Origin: JAKVAV01 sp047633195
Lineage (GTDB): Bacteria > Bacteroidota > Bacteroidia > Flavobacteriales_D > Cryomorphaceae
DNA length: 64,000 nucleotides
Reading direction: 5' to 3'
Assembly: GCA_047633195.1 (NCBI GenBank)
Contig: JBLIEU010000001.1
Location: forward strand, 62,001-126,000
Shown: positions 7,640 through 15,813 of the stretch, piece after piece
Position numbering within the stretch: position 1 is the first letter of the stretch
How the letters are laid out: each line of letters starts with the position of its first letter
Translations under genes and position numbers: made by a program
Notes under the pieces: model-generated
Told to the model about the DNA's origin: nothing
Databases searched by the model: none
The model's input: the letters and a program-made list of their open reading frames with translations, nothing else

Positions 7640-8434
7640 TTATTTGGAAAGCTTCTTGAACATCGCTTCCATTTTTTCAGTTTCTTCATCGGCCAATTCT
7701 TTGTCGACCAATATTCTTCCGCTGTGTTCGTCAACAATTATTTTCATACGAGCCGCTACGTCTAACTGACGCTGTGGTGGAATCTTAATGTAAGAACCAG
7801 CAGAAGCTTCGCGATCGATTGGCACAACAGCCAAACCATTTTTTGAACCGTTTCTAATTCTTTTGTAAGCATTCAGAAGCCTCTCATCGATCTTCTTTCC
7901 CGCATCCTCAGACTTCTTCGAAAGAGCTTCTTCCTCTTTCTTTGTTTCACCAACGATTTCGTCAAGCTCTTTTTTCTTGATGTCCAAGTCTTTTTGGCGA
8001 CCATCCAGCTCTTCACGAGTGCTGTCGATCACTTCCTTCTTAGATTCAATCTGGGATTGAAACTCCTTGATTCTCTTCTCAGATAATTTGATCTCCAAAT
8101 CTTGGAATTCAAGTTCTTTGCTCAAAGACTCAAACTCTCGGTTATTTCGAACGTTATTCTGTTGCTCTTTGTACTTCTTAATGAGAGCCTTACTCTCGGT
8201 AATGGAGTTCTTCTTACCCGAAACCTCAGTGTCTAAAGACTTCTTTTCCGTCTCTAGCTTCTCAAGGCGAGTTGCTAATCCTTCCGTTTCGTCTTCCAAA
8301 TCTTGAACCTCGAAAGGCAACTCTCCTCGAACCGTACGAATCGTGTCTATACGTGAGTCAATCAGTTGCAAATTGTATAATGCCCTTAACTTATCCTCAG
8401 TAGATACGCCTTTTTTGGATTTAGCTGTTGCCAT
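7640..8434 (-). CDS. Coiled-coil protein of the C4 zinc-ribbon family, cysteine-less
   Basis: 264 residues. About residues 40-190 are a long Glu/Lys-rich coiled coil. The C-terminal segment NGLAVVPIDREASAGSY..IPPQRQLD..IIVDEHSGRILVD aligns with the zinc ribbon of the bacterial C4-type zinc ribbon (zf-RING_7) family, where REACGGC and IVCEYCGRIL are usual. Here all four ligand positions are replaced and the whole protein contains no cysteine. The fold is probably kept without zinc. Function is unknown. It is downstream of the NIF3-family gene with a 5-base gap, an association seen in other bacteria. Confidence 0.85.
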   Translation of the reverse strand: MATAKSKKGVSTEDKLRALYNLQLIDSRIDTIRTVRGELPFEVQDLEDETEGLATRLEKLETEKKSLDTEVSGKKNSITESKALIKKYKEQQNNVRNNREFESLSKELEFQDLEIKLSEKRIKEFQSQIESKKEVIDSTREELDGRQKDLDIKKKELDEIVGETKKEEEALSKKSEDAGKKIDERLLNAYKRIRNGSKNGLAVVPIDREASAGSYIKIPPQRQLDVAARMKIIVDEHSGRILVDKELADEETEKMEAMFKKLSK

Positions 8435-8439
8435 AAATA

Positions 8440-9537
8440 TCAGAAATAATGGATTGGATTAGTATTCTCTTCCGTTAAACGGATTGCAAAAGTACTAAAA
8501 TTTTGGCGTAGATAATCAGCAATCAAGTCAATCGTAAATCGCTCACTTTCATAGTGTCCGATATCTGCAATCATCAGCTCACCTTCCGCATCGAAAAATT
8601 CATGGTACTTAAAATCACCTGTGATAAAAACATCGGCCCTTGATCGTTTGGCATCGGCAAGCAAAAAACTGCCCGAACCTCCACAAATAGCGACTTTTTT
8701 AATCTCCCTATTCAGAATTTGAGTGTGCCTGATAACTTTCAGCTCCATCGAATCTTTGAGAAAATTCAAAAAATCAGAGCCTTGCTTTCCTTCTGGCAAC
8801 TCGCCAACGATTCCAGAACCGACATTTTGATTTTCATTCTCAAGAGAATGAAGGTAATAGGCCACCTCTTCGTAAGGATGAGATTGTGTCATGGCCGCTA
8901 GAATCTTTGAAGACAGGTAGGCAGGAAACATCATCTCTATTCTTGATTCTTCTTCCAACTGAGTTTTACCTACAGAGCCGATAACAGGCTTGGCTCCATC
9001 CTCAGGATGAAATGTGCCTGTTCCTTCTGTATTAAAACTACAACTGCTGTAATTGCCTATCACGCCTCCACCTGCTTTAAACATGGCGGTTCTCACTTTT
9101 TCTGCATCTCCTTTTGGAACAAAGACAGTGAGCTTATTGAGCGCTCCCTTCATTGGGCTCAAAATCGTACGGTTTGTCAAGCCGAGCCGATCTGCGATTC
9201 TTCCATTGACTCCAGTCAATAAACTATCCAGATTGGTGTGTATAGCGTAAAGAGCGATATTATTCTTGATCGCTTTTAATATTGTTCGTTCTACATAGCT
9301 CTTGCCTGTAAGACTCTTCAATCCTTTAAAAACAATAGGGTGATGAGAAACCACCAGGTTGCATCCCTGCTTAATAGCCTCATCTATTATGGCTTCAGTG
9401 CAGTCGAGACTTACCAGAACACCCTCCACCTCATCATCTCGGTCTCCGACCAATAATCCTACATTATCGTATGATTCTGAATACGCAGGAGGAGCCCATA
9501 GCTCGAGGTAGCTACATATCTCTTTAATTTGTGGCAT
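8440..9537 (-). CDS. NIF3-like dinuclear metal-centre protein
   Basis: 365 residues from ATG 9537 (MPQIKEICSYLELWAPPAYS). A longer frame up to 9600 is possible but would overlap the divergent lpxK, and the A/G-rich GGAAAGAAAGGATC just upstream of 9537 supports the shorter start. The NIF3/YqfO family forms hexamers with a dinuclear metal site. Metal ligands are visible in VVSHHPIVF, IHTNLDS and IADIGHYESE. The length implies the inserted PII-like middle domain found in longer members. The biochemical role is unresolved; it is sometimes labelled GTP cyclohydrolase I type 2. It forms an operon with the coiled-coil gene downstream. Confidence 0.92.
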   Translation of the reverse strand: MPQIKEICSYLELWAPPAYSESYDNVGLLVGDRDDEVEGVLVSLDCTEAIIDEAIKQGCNLVVSHHPIVFKGLKSLTGKSYVERTILKAIKNNIALYAIHTNLDSLLTGVNGRIADRLGLTNRTILSPMKGALNKLTVFVPKGDAEKVRTAMFKAGGGVIGNYSSCSFNTEGTGTFHPEDGAKPVIGSVGKTQLEEESRIEMMFPAYLSSKILAAMTQSHPYEEVAYYLHSLENENQNVGSGIVGELPEGKQGSDFLNFLKDSMELKVIRHTQILNREIKKVAICGGSGSFLLADAKRSRADVFITGDFKYHEFFDAEGELMIADIGHYESERFTIDLIADYLRQNFSTFAIRLTEENTNPIHYF

Positions 9538-9569
9538 ATTTGATCCTTTCTTTCCAACAAAGCTAAGGA

Positions 9570-10595
9570 ATGCAAGAATTACGAAAGCTTCTATTACCAT
9601 TATCTTGGGTTTATGGCTTCATTTTAAGCTTGCGTCATCTTTTCTATGACACAGGAATTCTCAAAGCCTACAAACCTTCCCAGAAAACAATTGTGGTTGG
9701 AAATCTCAGCCTTGGAGGGACGGGAAAAACTCCGATGGTCGACTATCTCGTCACGCTGCTAGGAACTGATAAGGTTGCCGTTCTCAGCCGCGGCTATGGA
9801 AGAGTGACAAAAGGTACAGTGAAGGTTAACGCCTCCATGGCTGCCGATCAATGCGGCGACGAACCACTCCTCCTGAAGAATAAACACCCGAATCTTTTTG
9901 TGCTGGTGGATGAAAACAGAGCCAGAGGTTTAGAGTACTTAAAAATCAATCATCCTGAAATAGAAACGGTAGTTCTCGATGATGCGATGCAGCACCGAAA
10001 AGTAAAAGCAGACTTTTACCTTCTTCTGTCGACATGGGCTAGACCATTCCATTCCGATTTTCTTTTGCCTGCGGGCAATTTAAGAGATATCAAAAAACGA
10101 AGTGAAAGCGCACAAGCCATTGTGGTAAGCAAGACGCCCCCAAACTCGAGCCATAATGATCGAGAGCGACTTGCGAGCGAACTAGGTAAAACTGAACAGG
10201 AGGTTTTCTTTTCTAGTATCTCTTACGGCGAGATTTGTGAGCTCTACCCTGATCATTCTGGCGCCAAAGACTTTTCAAATATGGTGCTATTAACTGCAAT
10301 TGCAAATCCACTTCCTTTTGAACAGGAAGCCCAAAAACACTTCAATGTTCTTAAGCACTTCGAATTTAAGGACCATCACCTGTTTAGCCTTGAAGAACTC
10401 TTTAAGCTCCGCGATTTTATTGATACTTTTGGAGCTGAAAAACCAATACTACTTACCACCGAAAAAGATGCACAGCGCCTGAAAGCGCACGCACACTTTT
10501 TCCAAGAAAATAAGATAAGAGTATTGTATTGGAAAATAAAGACAGATTTCGGCAGCGATGCTGAAAGATTCAATTCCATGATTCAATCGATATGA
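9570..10595 (+). CDS. lpxK: Tetraacyldisaccharide 4'-kinase
   Basis: 341 residues, the usual LpxK length. It phosphorylates the 4' position of the lipid A disaccharide at the inner membrane. The N-terminal hydrophobic helix (LPLSWVYGFILSLRHLFYD) is the membrane anchor, the P-loop GNLSLGGTGKTP lies at 44-55, and SRGYGR and VVLDDAMQHRKV are further family motifs. It is the first gene of a tight operon and overlaps punA by four bases. Another lipid A gene, lpxH, closes the same operon. Its start is only 32 bases from the divergent NIF3 start, so the two promoters overlap. Confidence 0.95.
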   Translation: MQELRKLLLPLSWVYGFILSLRHLFYDTGILKAYKPSQKTIVVGNLSLGGTGKTPMVDYLVTLLGTDKVAVLSRGYGRVTKGTVKVNASMAADQCGDEPLLLKNKHPNLFVLVDENRARGLEYLKINHPEIETVVLDDAMQHRKVKADFYLLLSTWARPFHSDFLLPAGNLRDIKKRSESAQAIVVSKTPPNSSHNDRERLASELGKTEQEVFFSSISYGEICELYPDHSGAKDFSNMVLLTAIANPLPFEQEAQKHFNVLKHFEFKDHHLFSLEELFKLRDFIDTFGAEKPILLTTEKDAQRLKAHAHFFQENKIRVLYWKIKTDFGSDAERFNSMIQSI

Positions 10596-11410
10596 ACGAG
10601 ACCCAACTGAACAATTCCCTCAATTTTCTGAAGCAACACTTTGGAGAACTCAAGCCACAAGTAGGAATAATCTTAGGATCAGGACTAGACGCGGTCGCTG
10701 ATAAAATTTTGGTGAAGAAAAGAATCAGCTACAGTGAAATCCCTGACTTTCCGCAATCAACGGTGGTAGGACATAAGGGTGAATTTATTCTCGGTGATTT
10801 GGGTGGGAAAACCGTCCTGGCAATGAGAGGAAGATTTCACTTCTACGAAGGATACTCAATGGAAAAGGTCGTGGCTCCAGTGCGAATTATGGCATTGATG
10901 GGAATCGAACTTTTGATGGTTTCAAACGCTTGTGGAGGAGTGAATCCAGATTTTGAAATAGGAGATGTGATGATCATCAGTGACCACATCAATCTTTTCC
11001 CAACTAATCCGCTTATGGGCCCAAACAATGACAAATGGGGCCCAAGGTTTCCAGACATGAGTCAGGCTTATGATTGGGAGCTCATCAAGAGCGCAGAAGC
11101 AATTGCAGAAGCAAAAGGGATTGCGGTACAAAAAGGAGTTTACGCAGGATTATCAGGTCCTTGTTTAGAAACTCCTGCTGAATACAAGTATGTAAGAATT
11201 CTCGGAGCCGATGCAGTAGGAATGAGCACCGTTCCCGAGGTTATTGCGGCCCGACATATGGGGGTAAGGTGTTTTGGGATGAGCGTAATTACTGATCTGG
11301 GTGTGGAAGGGAGGATAGTTGAAACGACACACGAAGATGTCGTTCGCGCAGCAAATGCATCTTCTTCCAAGATGGTCCAGATTTTCGAAGGTGTGATTGA
11401 GAAGCTATGA
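10592..11410 (+). CDS. punA: Purine-nucleoside phosphorylase, trimeric PNP/MTAP family
   Basis: 272 residues. It cleaves purine nucleosides with phosphate for salvage. Motifs seen are GIILGSGLD, the phosphate-site GHKGEF and MRGRFHFYEGY, VSNACGGVN, the base-site Glu in GPCLETPAEY, and GADAVGMSTVPEVI. The residue equivalent to Asn243 of human PNP, which reads 6-oxopurines, is Asp235 here (SVITDLG). This may widen or shift specificity toward 6-aminopurines. It overlaps lpxK and gatB by four bases each. Confidence 0.93.
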   Translation: MNETQLNNSLNFLKQHFGELKPQVGIILGSGLDAVADKILVKKRISYSEIPDFPQSTVVGHKGEFILGDLGGKTVLAMRGRFHFYEGYSMEKVVAPVRIMALMGIELLMVSNACGGVNPDFEIGDVMIISDHINLFPTNPLMGPNNDKWGPRFPDMSQAYDWELIKSAEAIAEAKGIAVQKGVYAGLSGPCLETPAEYKYVRILGADAVGMSTVPEVIAARHMGVRCFGMSVITDLGVEGRIVETTHEDVVRAANASSSKMVQIFEGVIEKL

Positions 11411-12873
11411 TCGAAGAAAGAACAGAAATATTAGAAAAATACCAGTTAGTAGTGGGGCTTGAAGTTCACGCTCAGCTGCAAACCAAGTCAAAGGCGTACG
11501 CTGGAGATTTAAACTCTTATGGCAGTCTTCCTAATTCAAACACTTCCCCCCTTACGCTAGGACACCCAGGGACATTGCCGAGGGTGAATAAAGAAATAAT
11601 AGAATACGCCATAAAACTGGGTCTTGCGACGAATTGCTCGATAACTAGAGCCATGCACTTTGCGCGAAAAAATTACTTCTATGCCGATTTGCCGAAAGGC
11701 TATCAAATCACCCAAGACACAACCCCGATTTGCACAGAAGGATTCCTCGACGTAAAGGATGCCGACAATCAAATTAGGCGCATAGGCATAACCAGAATTC
11801 ACATTGAGGAAGATGCAGGTAAGAGTATTCACGACCAAGATCCATTCAATACGCTGGTTGATTTAAATCGTGCAGGCGTTCCGCTCTTGGAAATTGTCTC
11901 AGAGCCCGACATTCGAACCATGGAAGAAGCTTACAATTTCTTGGCGGAGGTTCGTCGCTTGGTTCGATACCTCGAAATTTGTGATGGAAACATGGAAGAG
12001 GGGAGCATGCGGTGCGATGCCAACGTATCGGTAATGTTGAAAGGCGCGAAGGAGTATGGAAACCGTTGCGAAGTAAAGAACATGAACTCCCTGCGAAACG
12101 TGCAGAGAGCCATCGAGTTTGAAATGAAGCGACAGATTGAAATAGTGGAAAATGGTGGACAGGTAATCCAACAGACCAGAAGTTTTGATGCTGTCCAAGG
12201 AACAACGTTTGCCCTTAGAGGAAAAGAAAATGCACACGATTACCGGTATTTCCCGGAGCCAGATATTCAGCCTCTCACTTTAGAGCAAGAAGACATTGAT
12301 CGTGTAAGGAAGCTTATGCCTCCCCTGCCCAATGAACTCTTTAAAAAATACATTAACGAGCTAAAGCTGTCAGAATACGATGCGGGAATTTTGATAGAAT
12401 CAAAACCCATTGCCCTGTATTTTAACGAATTGATTCAGCACACAAAAAACTACAAAGCTGCGGCAAATTGGGTCATCGGGGAGATCAAATCACACTTGAA
12501 TCAAACTGCGACTTCTATTGAAGATTTCCCTTTGAAACCTGCTCAAATTGCAGAGATCATTGCACTAATAGATTCAGACAAGATCAGCAACTCGGCTGCA
12601 TCGCAACAGCTATTTCCAGAGTACGTGGAGCAACCAACCAAAACGGCTGCTGAAATAGCCGATAGTGAAAACTTACTGCAAGAAAGCGATGATGACTGGC
12701 TCGACGAGCTAGCTCAAAAGGCGATTGCTACATTTCCAGATAAAGCCGAGGCCTACAGAAAGGGCAACAAAGGACTTCTTGGTCTATTTATGGGAGAAGT
12801 GATGAAACTTTCAAATAGAAAAGCCAACCCCAAGATGGCCAGTGAAATTCTTAGAAAACTACTTGAACAATGA
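11407..12873 (+). CDS. gatB: Aspartyl/glutamyl-tRNA amidotransferase subunit B
   Basis: 488 residues. With GatA and GatC it converts Glu-tRNA(Gln) and/or Asp-tRNA(Asn) to the amidated forms. The hallmark VVGLEVHAQLQTKSKAY lies near residues 14-31, with ARKNYFYADLPKGYQITQ, IHIEEDAGK and the GNMEEGSMRCDANVS strand. The C-terminal YqeY-like tail domain (about 340-488) ends in ASEILRKLLEQ. It overlaps punA and the following gene by four bases, so it belongs to the lpxK operon. gatA and gatC are not in the window. Confidence 0.96.
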   Translation: MIEERTEILEKYQLVVGLEVHAQLQTKSKAYAGDLNSYGSLPNSNTSPLTLGHPGTLPRVNKEIIEYAIKLGLATNCSITRAMHFARKNYFYADLPKGYQITQDTTPICTEGFLDVKDADNQIRRIGITRIHIEEDAGKSIHDQDPFNTLVDLNRAGVPLLEIVSEPDIRTMEEAYNFLAEVRRLVRYLEICDGNMEEGSMRCDANVSVMLKGAKEYGNRCEVKNMNSLRNVQRAIEFEMKRQIEIVENGGQVIQQTRSFDAVQGTTFALRGKENAHDYRYFPEPDIQPLTLEQEDIDRVRKLMPPLPNELFKKYINELKLSEYDAGILIESKPIALYFNELIQHTKNYKAAANWVIGEIKSHLNQTATSIEDFPLKPAQIAEIIALIDSDKISNSAASQQLFPEYVEQPTKTAAEIADSENLLQESDDDWLDELAQKAIATFPDKAEAYRKGNKGLLGLFMGEVMKLSNRKANPKMASEILRKLLEQ

Positions 12874-14000
12874 GAATTAAATTAAGTCTGCTTCTATTGA
12901 TCTCAGCTGGTTTGATGAGCTGTGAAAATCAACAGAAAGTGAGTACCATTTCCGGGAAAATTACAAACGCCCGTGTGCAGTCAATTTCTCTGATTGCCTA
13001 CAACAATGGAATGCCTGATACCCTGAGAAATGTAGGATTAGATCCCGATGGAACTTTTACACTTGAGTTCAAAGCAGGAAGACCTGACTTCTACACTTTG
13101 GCATTGAGCGAAGAAAACTCGCTGGTTTTGATCTTAGATAGCACCAATTCAACTGTGGTAATAGATGGTGATGCCGAAATGCTTCGAGAGACTTACACCA
13201 TTTCTGGAAGTGAAGAAAGCGAGCGTTTACGGGATCTTCTTGTGAGTACAAACACGTTCGAAAAGGAATTGGACTCTTTAATGACAGTTCTTCGCTCTTT
13301 CGCAACAACTGGTGAGGGAGAAAAAAGAGCTGAACTGGGGAACTCATACAATCAATCCAGAAAAGCTTACAGAGACTACTTGATTGATTTTATAAATAGT
13401 GATCCTGGGAAACTTGCGAATTTCACAGCTTTGCAAAGGCTCAACATGAAGGAGGACATGGAGCATTTCATAACGGTAAGAGATGCACTGTCGACGAAAT
13501 TGCAAGGAAACTATTTCTTTGATAAGCTGAGTGATCAAATCGCAGGCATGGAAAACCAAGTGCGAATAGAAAACCTATTGAATACTGGCACTTTGGCGCC
13601 TGAAATTGCATTACCAAATCCAAGTGAAGAAATCATCAAACTTTCTGATTTCCGAGGAAATTATGTCCTAATAGATTTTTGGGCATCCTGGTGCAAGCCA
13701 TGCCGTATGGAGAATCCAAATGTTGTGAGGATGTACAACAAGTACGCGAACAAAAATTTCGAAATATTTGGTGTCTCTCTTGACAGAAATAAGGAGAAAT
13801 GGGAGAATGCTATTATCAAAGATAACCTTCAGTGGCCTAATGTTAGCGACTTAAAGTTTTGGCAATCAGCCGCCGCTGAGCTTTACAATGTGAAGAGTAT
13901 CCCTTTCACTGTATTGATTGACCCAGAAGGAAAGGTAATCGCTACAAAGCTTCGAGGAGCAGCCTTGGAGAAAAAGCTTGACGAGATCTTCAACACCTAA
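12870..14000 (+). CDS. TlpA-like thioredoxin-fold lipoprotein with DUF4369 N-terminus
   Basis: 376 residues. A lipoprotein signal (LLLLISAGLMSC) is followed by a beta-rich DUF4369-like domain (about 25-120), a helical linker, and a thioredoxin/AhpC-TSA domain (about 237-376). The redox motif WASWCKPCRMENPNV has Cys275 and Cys278, and the cis-Pro loop is SIPFTVLIDPEGK. It is presumably a periplasmic, membrane-anchored disulfide reductase. The partner is unknown. It overlaps gatB by four bases and is four bases from lpxH. Confidence 0.9.
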   Translation: MRIKLSLLLLISAGLMSCENQQKVSTISGKITNARVQSISLIAYNNGMPDTLRNVGLDPDGTFTLEFKAGRPDFYTLALSEENSLVLILDSTNSTVVIDGDAEMLRETYTISGSEESERLRDLLVSTNTFEKELDSLMTVLRSFATTGEGEKRAELGNSYNQSRKAYRDYLIDFINSDPGKLANFTALQRLNMKEDMEHFITVRDALSTKLQGNYFFDKLSDQIAGMENQVRIENLLNTGTLAPEIALPNPSEEIIKLSDFRGNYVLIDFWASWCKPCRMENPNVVRMYNKYANKNFEIFGVSLDRNKEKWENAIIKDNLQWPNVSDLKFWQSAAAELYNVKSIPFTVLIDPEGKVIATKLRGAALEKKLDEIFNT

Positions 14001-14004
14001 ATTT

Positions 14005-14772
14005 ATGAAGAAGTACTTCTTCGCTTCCGATTTTCACTTAGGCTCTCCCACTCCTGAAAAGAGCCTCGTAAGAGAGAAAAAAGCCGTTCAATGGCTCGAA
14101 GAAGTTCGTCACGAGGCAGAAGAAATTTTTATTCTCGGTGACGTGTTTGACTTCTGGTTTGAATACAAAACGGTAGTACCGCGTGGACATGTCAGACTTT
14201 TGGGTAAGCTCGCCGAGATTGTTGATTCAGGAACCAAAGTACATTGGTTTATTGGAAACCATGATATGTGGATTTTCGATTATCTCCCAACAGAAATTGG
14301 TGTGGAAATTCACCGAGAACCGATTCAACGGACCCTCAACGGAAAGAAGTTCTACATTGCCCATGGTGACGGATTAGGCCCGGGCGACCATGGATATAAG
14401 CTCATAAAGAAAGTCTTTAGATCTAGTCTTTGTCAGTGGCTCTTTGCCAGACTGCATCCGAACTTTGGGATTGGCTTAGCCAATTTCTTTTCGAAGACGA
14501 GCAGAAAGAAAGGAGTAGAAAGCGATAAAGTTTTTTGGGGAGCTGAAGAAGAATGGTTGGCTATCTACTCGAACGAAATAGCGGAAAAAGAACATTTCGA
14601 CTACTTCTTATTTGGCCATCGGCATTTACCCATGGTGATCGAGCTGAGCAATGGTGGCGAATACATCAATCTTGGCGACTGGATAAACAACTATACCTAT
14701 GCGGTATTTGAAGAGAAAGTTGAATTGAAAAGCTACGGGACCAATCCTACAATTTATTCCAATAAACGATAA
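14005..14772 (+). CDS. lpxH: UDP-2,3-diacylglucosamine diphosphatase (LpxH-type metallophosphoesterase)
   Basis: 255 residues from ATG 14005; a longer frame from 13978 would run through the end of the upstream gene. The calcineurin-like metal motifs are all present: SDFHLG (Asp9, His11), GDVFDFWFEY (45-54), GNHDMW (84-89), AHGDG (119-123) and GHRHLP near residue 213. LpxH hydrolyses UDP-2,3-diacylglucosamine to lipid X, the step before lpxB in lipid A synthesis. The presence of lpxK in the same operon supports the call. The last 26 bases overlap the convergent gap gene. Confidence 0.85.
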   Translation: MKKYFFASDFHLGSPTPEKSLVREKKAVQWLEEVRHEAEEIFILGDVFDFWFEYKTVVPRGHVRLLGKLAEIVDSGTKVHWFIGNHDMWIFDYLPTEIGVEIHREPIQRTLNGKKFYIAHGDGLGPGDHGYKLIKKVFRSSLCQWLFARLHPNFGIGLANFFSKTSRKKGVESDKVFWGAEEEWLAIYSNEIAEKEHFDYFLFGHRHLPMVIELSNGGEYINLGDWINNYTYAVFEEKVELKSYGTNPTIYSNKR

Positions 14773-15751
14773 GGTCGCATAGTCTCGACGCGTATCCCAT
14801 TTCATTATCATACCAGCCTACCACCTTCACGAGATTTCCTACAACAGAAGTCAGTTGGCTATCAAATATGCACGAATGCGTATTTCCGATGATGTCTGAA
14901 CTTACCAGGGGTTTGTCGGTGTATTCCAAATAGTTCTTCCACGAGCCATTACTGGCGTTTAGGAAGAGCTCGTTTATCTCGTCTACAGTAGCCGTTTTCT
15001 TCACTGAGTATGTAACATCAGTAAGAGAACCATTGGGCACTGGCACTCTTATGCCGGCTCCACCCAAGTAACCTTTAAGGTGAGGAAATATTTTTGTTAT
15101 TGCCTTGGCCGCGCCAGTGGTGGTTGGAATAATTGACAATGCAGCAGCGCGTGCTCGCCTGAGGTCTTTGTGCATTGTATCGTGCAAGGCTTGATCACCA
15201 GTATAGCTGTGTACAGTCGTGATATAGCCGCTTTCGATTCCAAGTTCCTTATCGATTATATCAACCAAGGGGGCAGCGCAATTGGTGGTACATGAAGCAT
15301 TCGAAATCAGTCTATCCGATGCATTCAACTGGTTTTCATTGGCACCTAAAACGATCGTCTTAACCTCTTCATTAGAAGCTACTGCGCTAATTAAACATTT
15401 GTCTGCGCTCTGGAAATGCGCGGAGGCTTCTGAAACTTTTTTGAATTTTCCTGTGCTTTCTAGAATAAGATCAGGCTCGAGATTTTTCCATGGAATAGAG
15501 CTTGGTGAAAGCTCATGAAAGACAGGAATTGCTTGATCATTGACTATGAGCGCATTCTGACGATAATCTACAGCGTGCGACCAAGTACCTTGAACACTGT
15601 CATACTTCAGTAAATGACTCATCGCTTCGATATGTCCTAGATCATTGATCGCTACAATCTCGATTTGATGTGTATAATCTTCTAAGACACGTCGAGTAAA
15701 ACAGCGCCCTATTCTTCCGAAGCCGTTTATGGCAACTCTTATTTTTTTCAT
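14747..15751 (-). CDS. gap: Glyceraldehyde-3-phosphate dehydrogenase, type I
   Basis: 334 residues. The Rossmann motif INGFGRIGR lies at 8-16, and Asp37 in AINDLG binds the NAD ribose hydroxyls, indicating NAD preference. The catalytic Cys154 is in SNASCTTNCAAP and the base His181 in TTVHSYTGDQ. It oxidises and phosphorylates glyceraldehyde-3-phosphate; gpmA and eno, also in the window, act later in the same pathway. The gene converges on lpxH and the two stop codons lie inside each other's coding sequence. No terminator is visible between them. Confidence 0.95.
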   Translation of the reverse strand: MKKIRVAINGFGRIGRCFTRRVLEDYTHQIEIVAINDLGHIEAMSHLLKYDSVQGTWSHAVDYRQNALIVNDQAIPVFHELSPSSIPWKNLEPDLILESTGKFKKVSEASAHFQSADKCLISAVASNEEVKTIVLGANENQLNASDRLISNASCTTNCAAPLVDIIDKELGIESGYITTVHSYTGDQALHDTMHKDLRRARAAALSIIPTTTGAAKAITKIFPHLKGYLGGAGIRVPVPNGSLTDVTYSVKKTATVDEINELFLNASNGSWKNYLEYTDKPLVSSDIIGNTHSCIFDSQLTSVVGNLVKVVGWYDNEMGYASRLCDLIVYWNKL

Positions 15752-15755
15752 AGAA

Positions 15756-15792
15756 ACAAAAAAGGGTGGATCAGAAAACTCTGACCCACCCT
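15756..15792 (-). terminator. Terminator of the beta-propeller T9SS gene
   Basis: A stem AGGGTGG-A-TCAGA / TCTGA-C-CCACCCT with one mismatch and an AAAC loop (15763-15792). On the minus strand it is followed by TTTTTGTTTC. It ends 21 bases after the stop of the 15814-18831 gene and lies just upstream of the gap start. Confidence 0.85.
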
Positions 15793-15813
15793 CAAATATG
15801 ATGATTTCTTTTC

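Noticed and set aside
11846..12237. Two overlapping minus-strand frames (119 and 112 codons) inside gatB
   Set aside because: gatB is unambiguous across this region, and the antisense peptides have no family resemblance.
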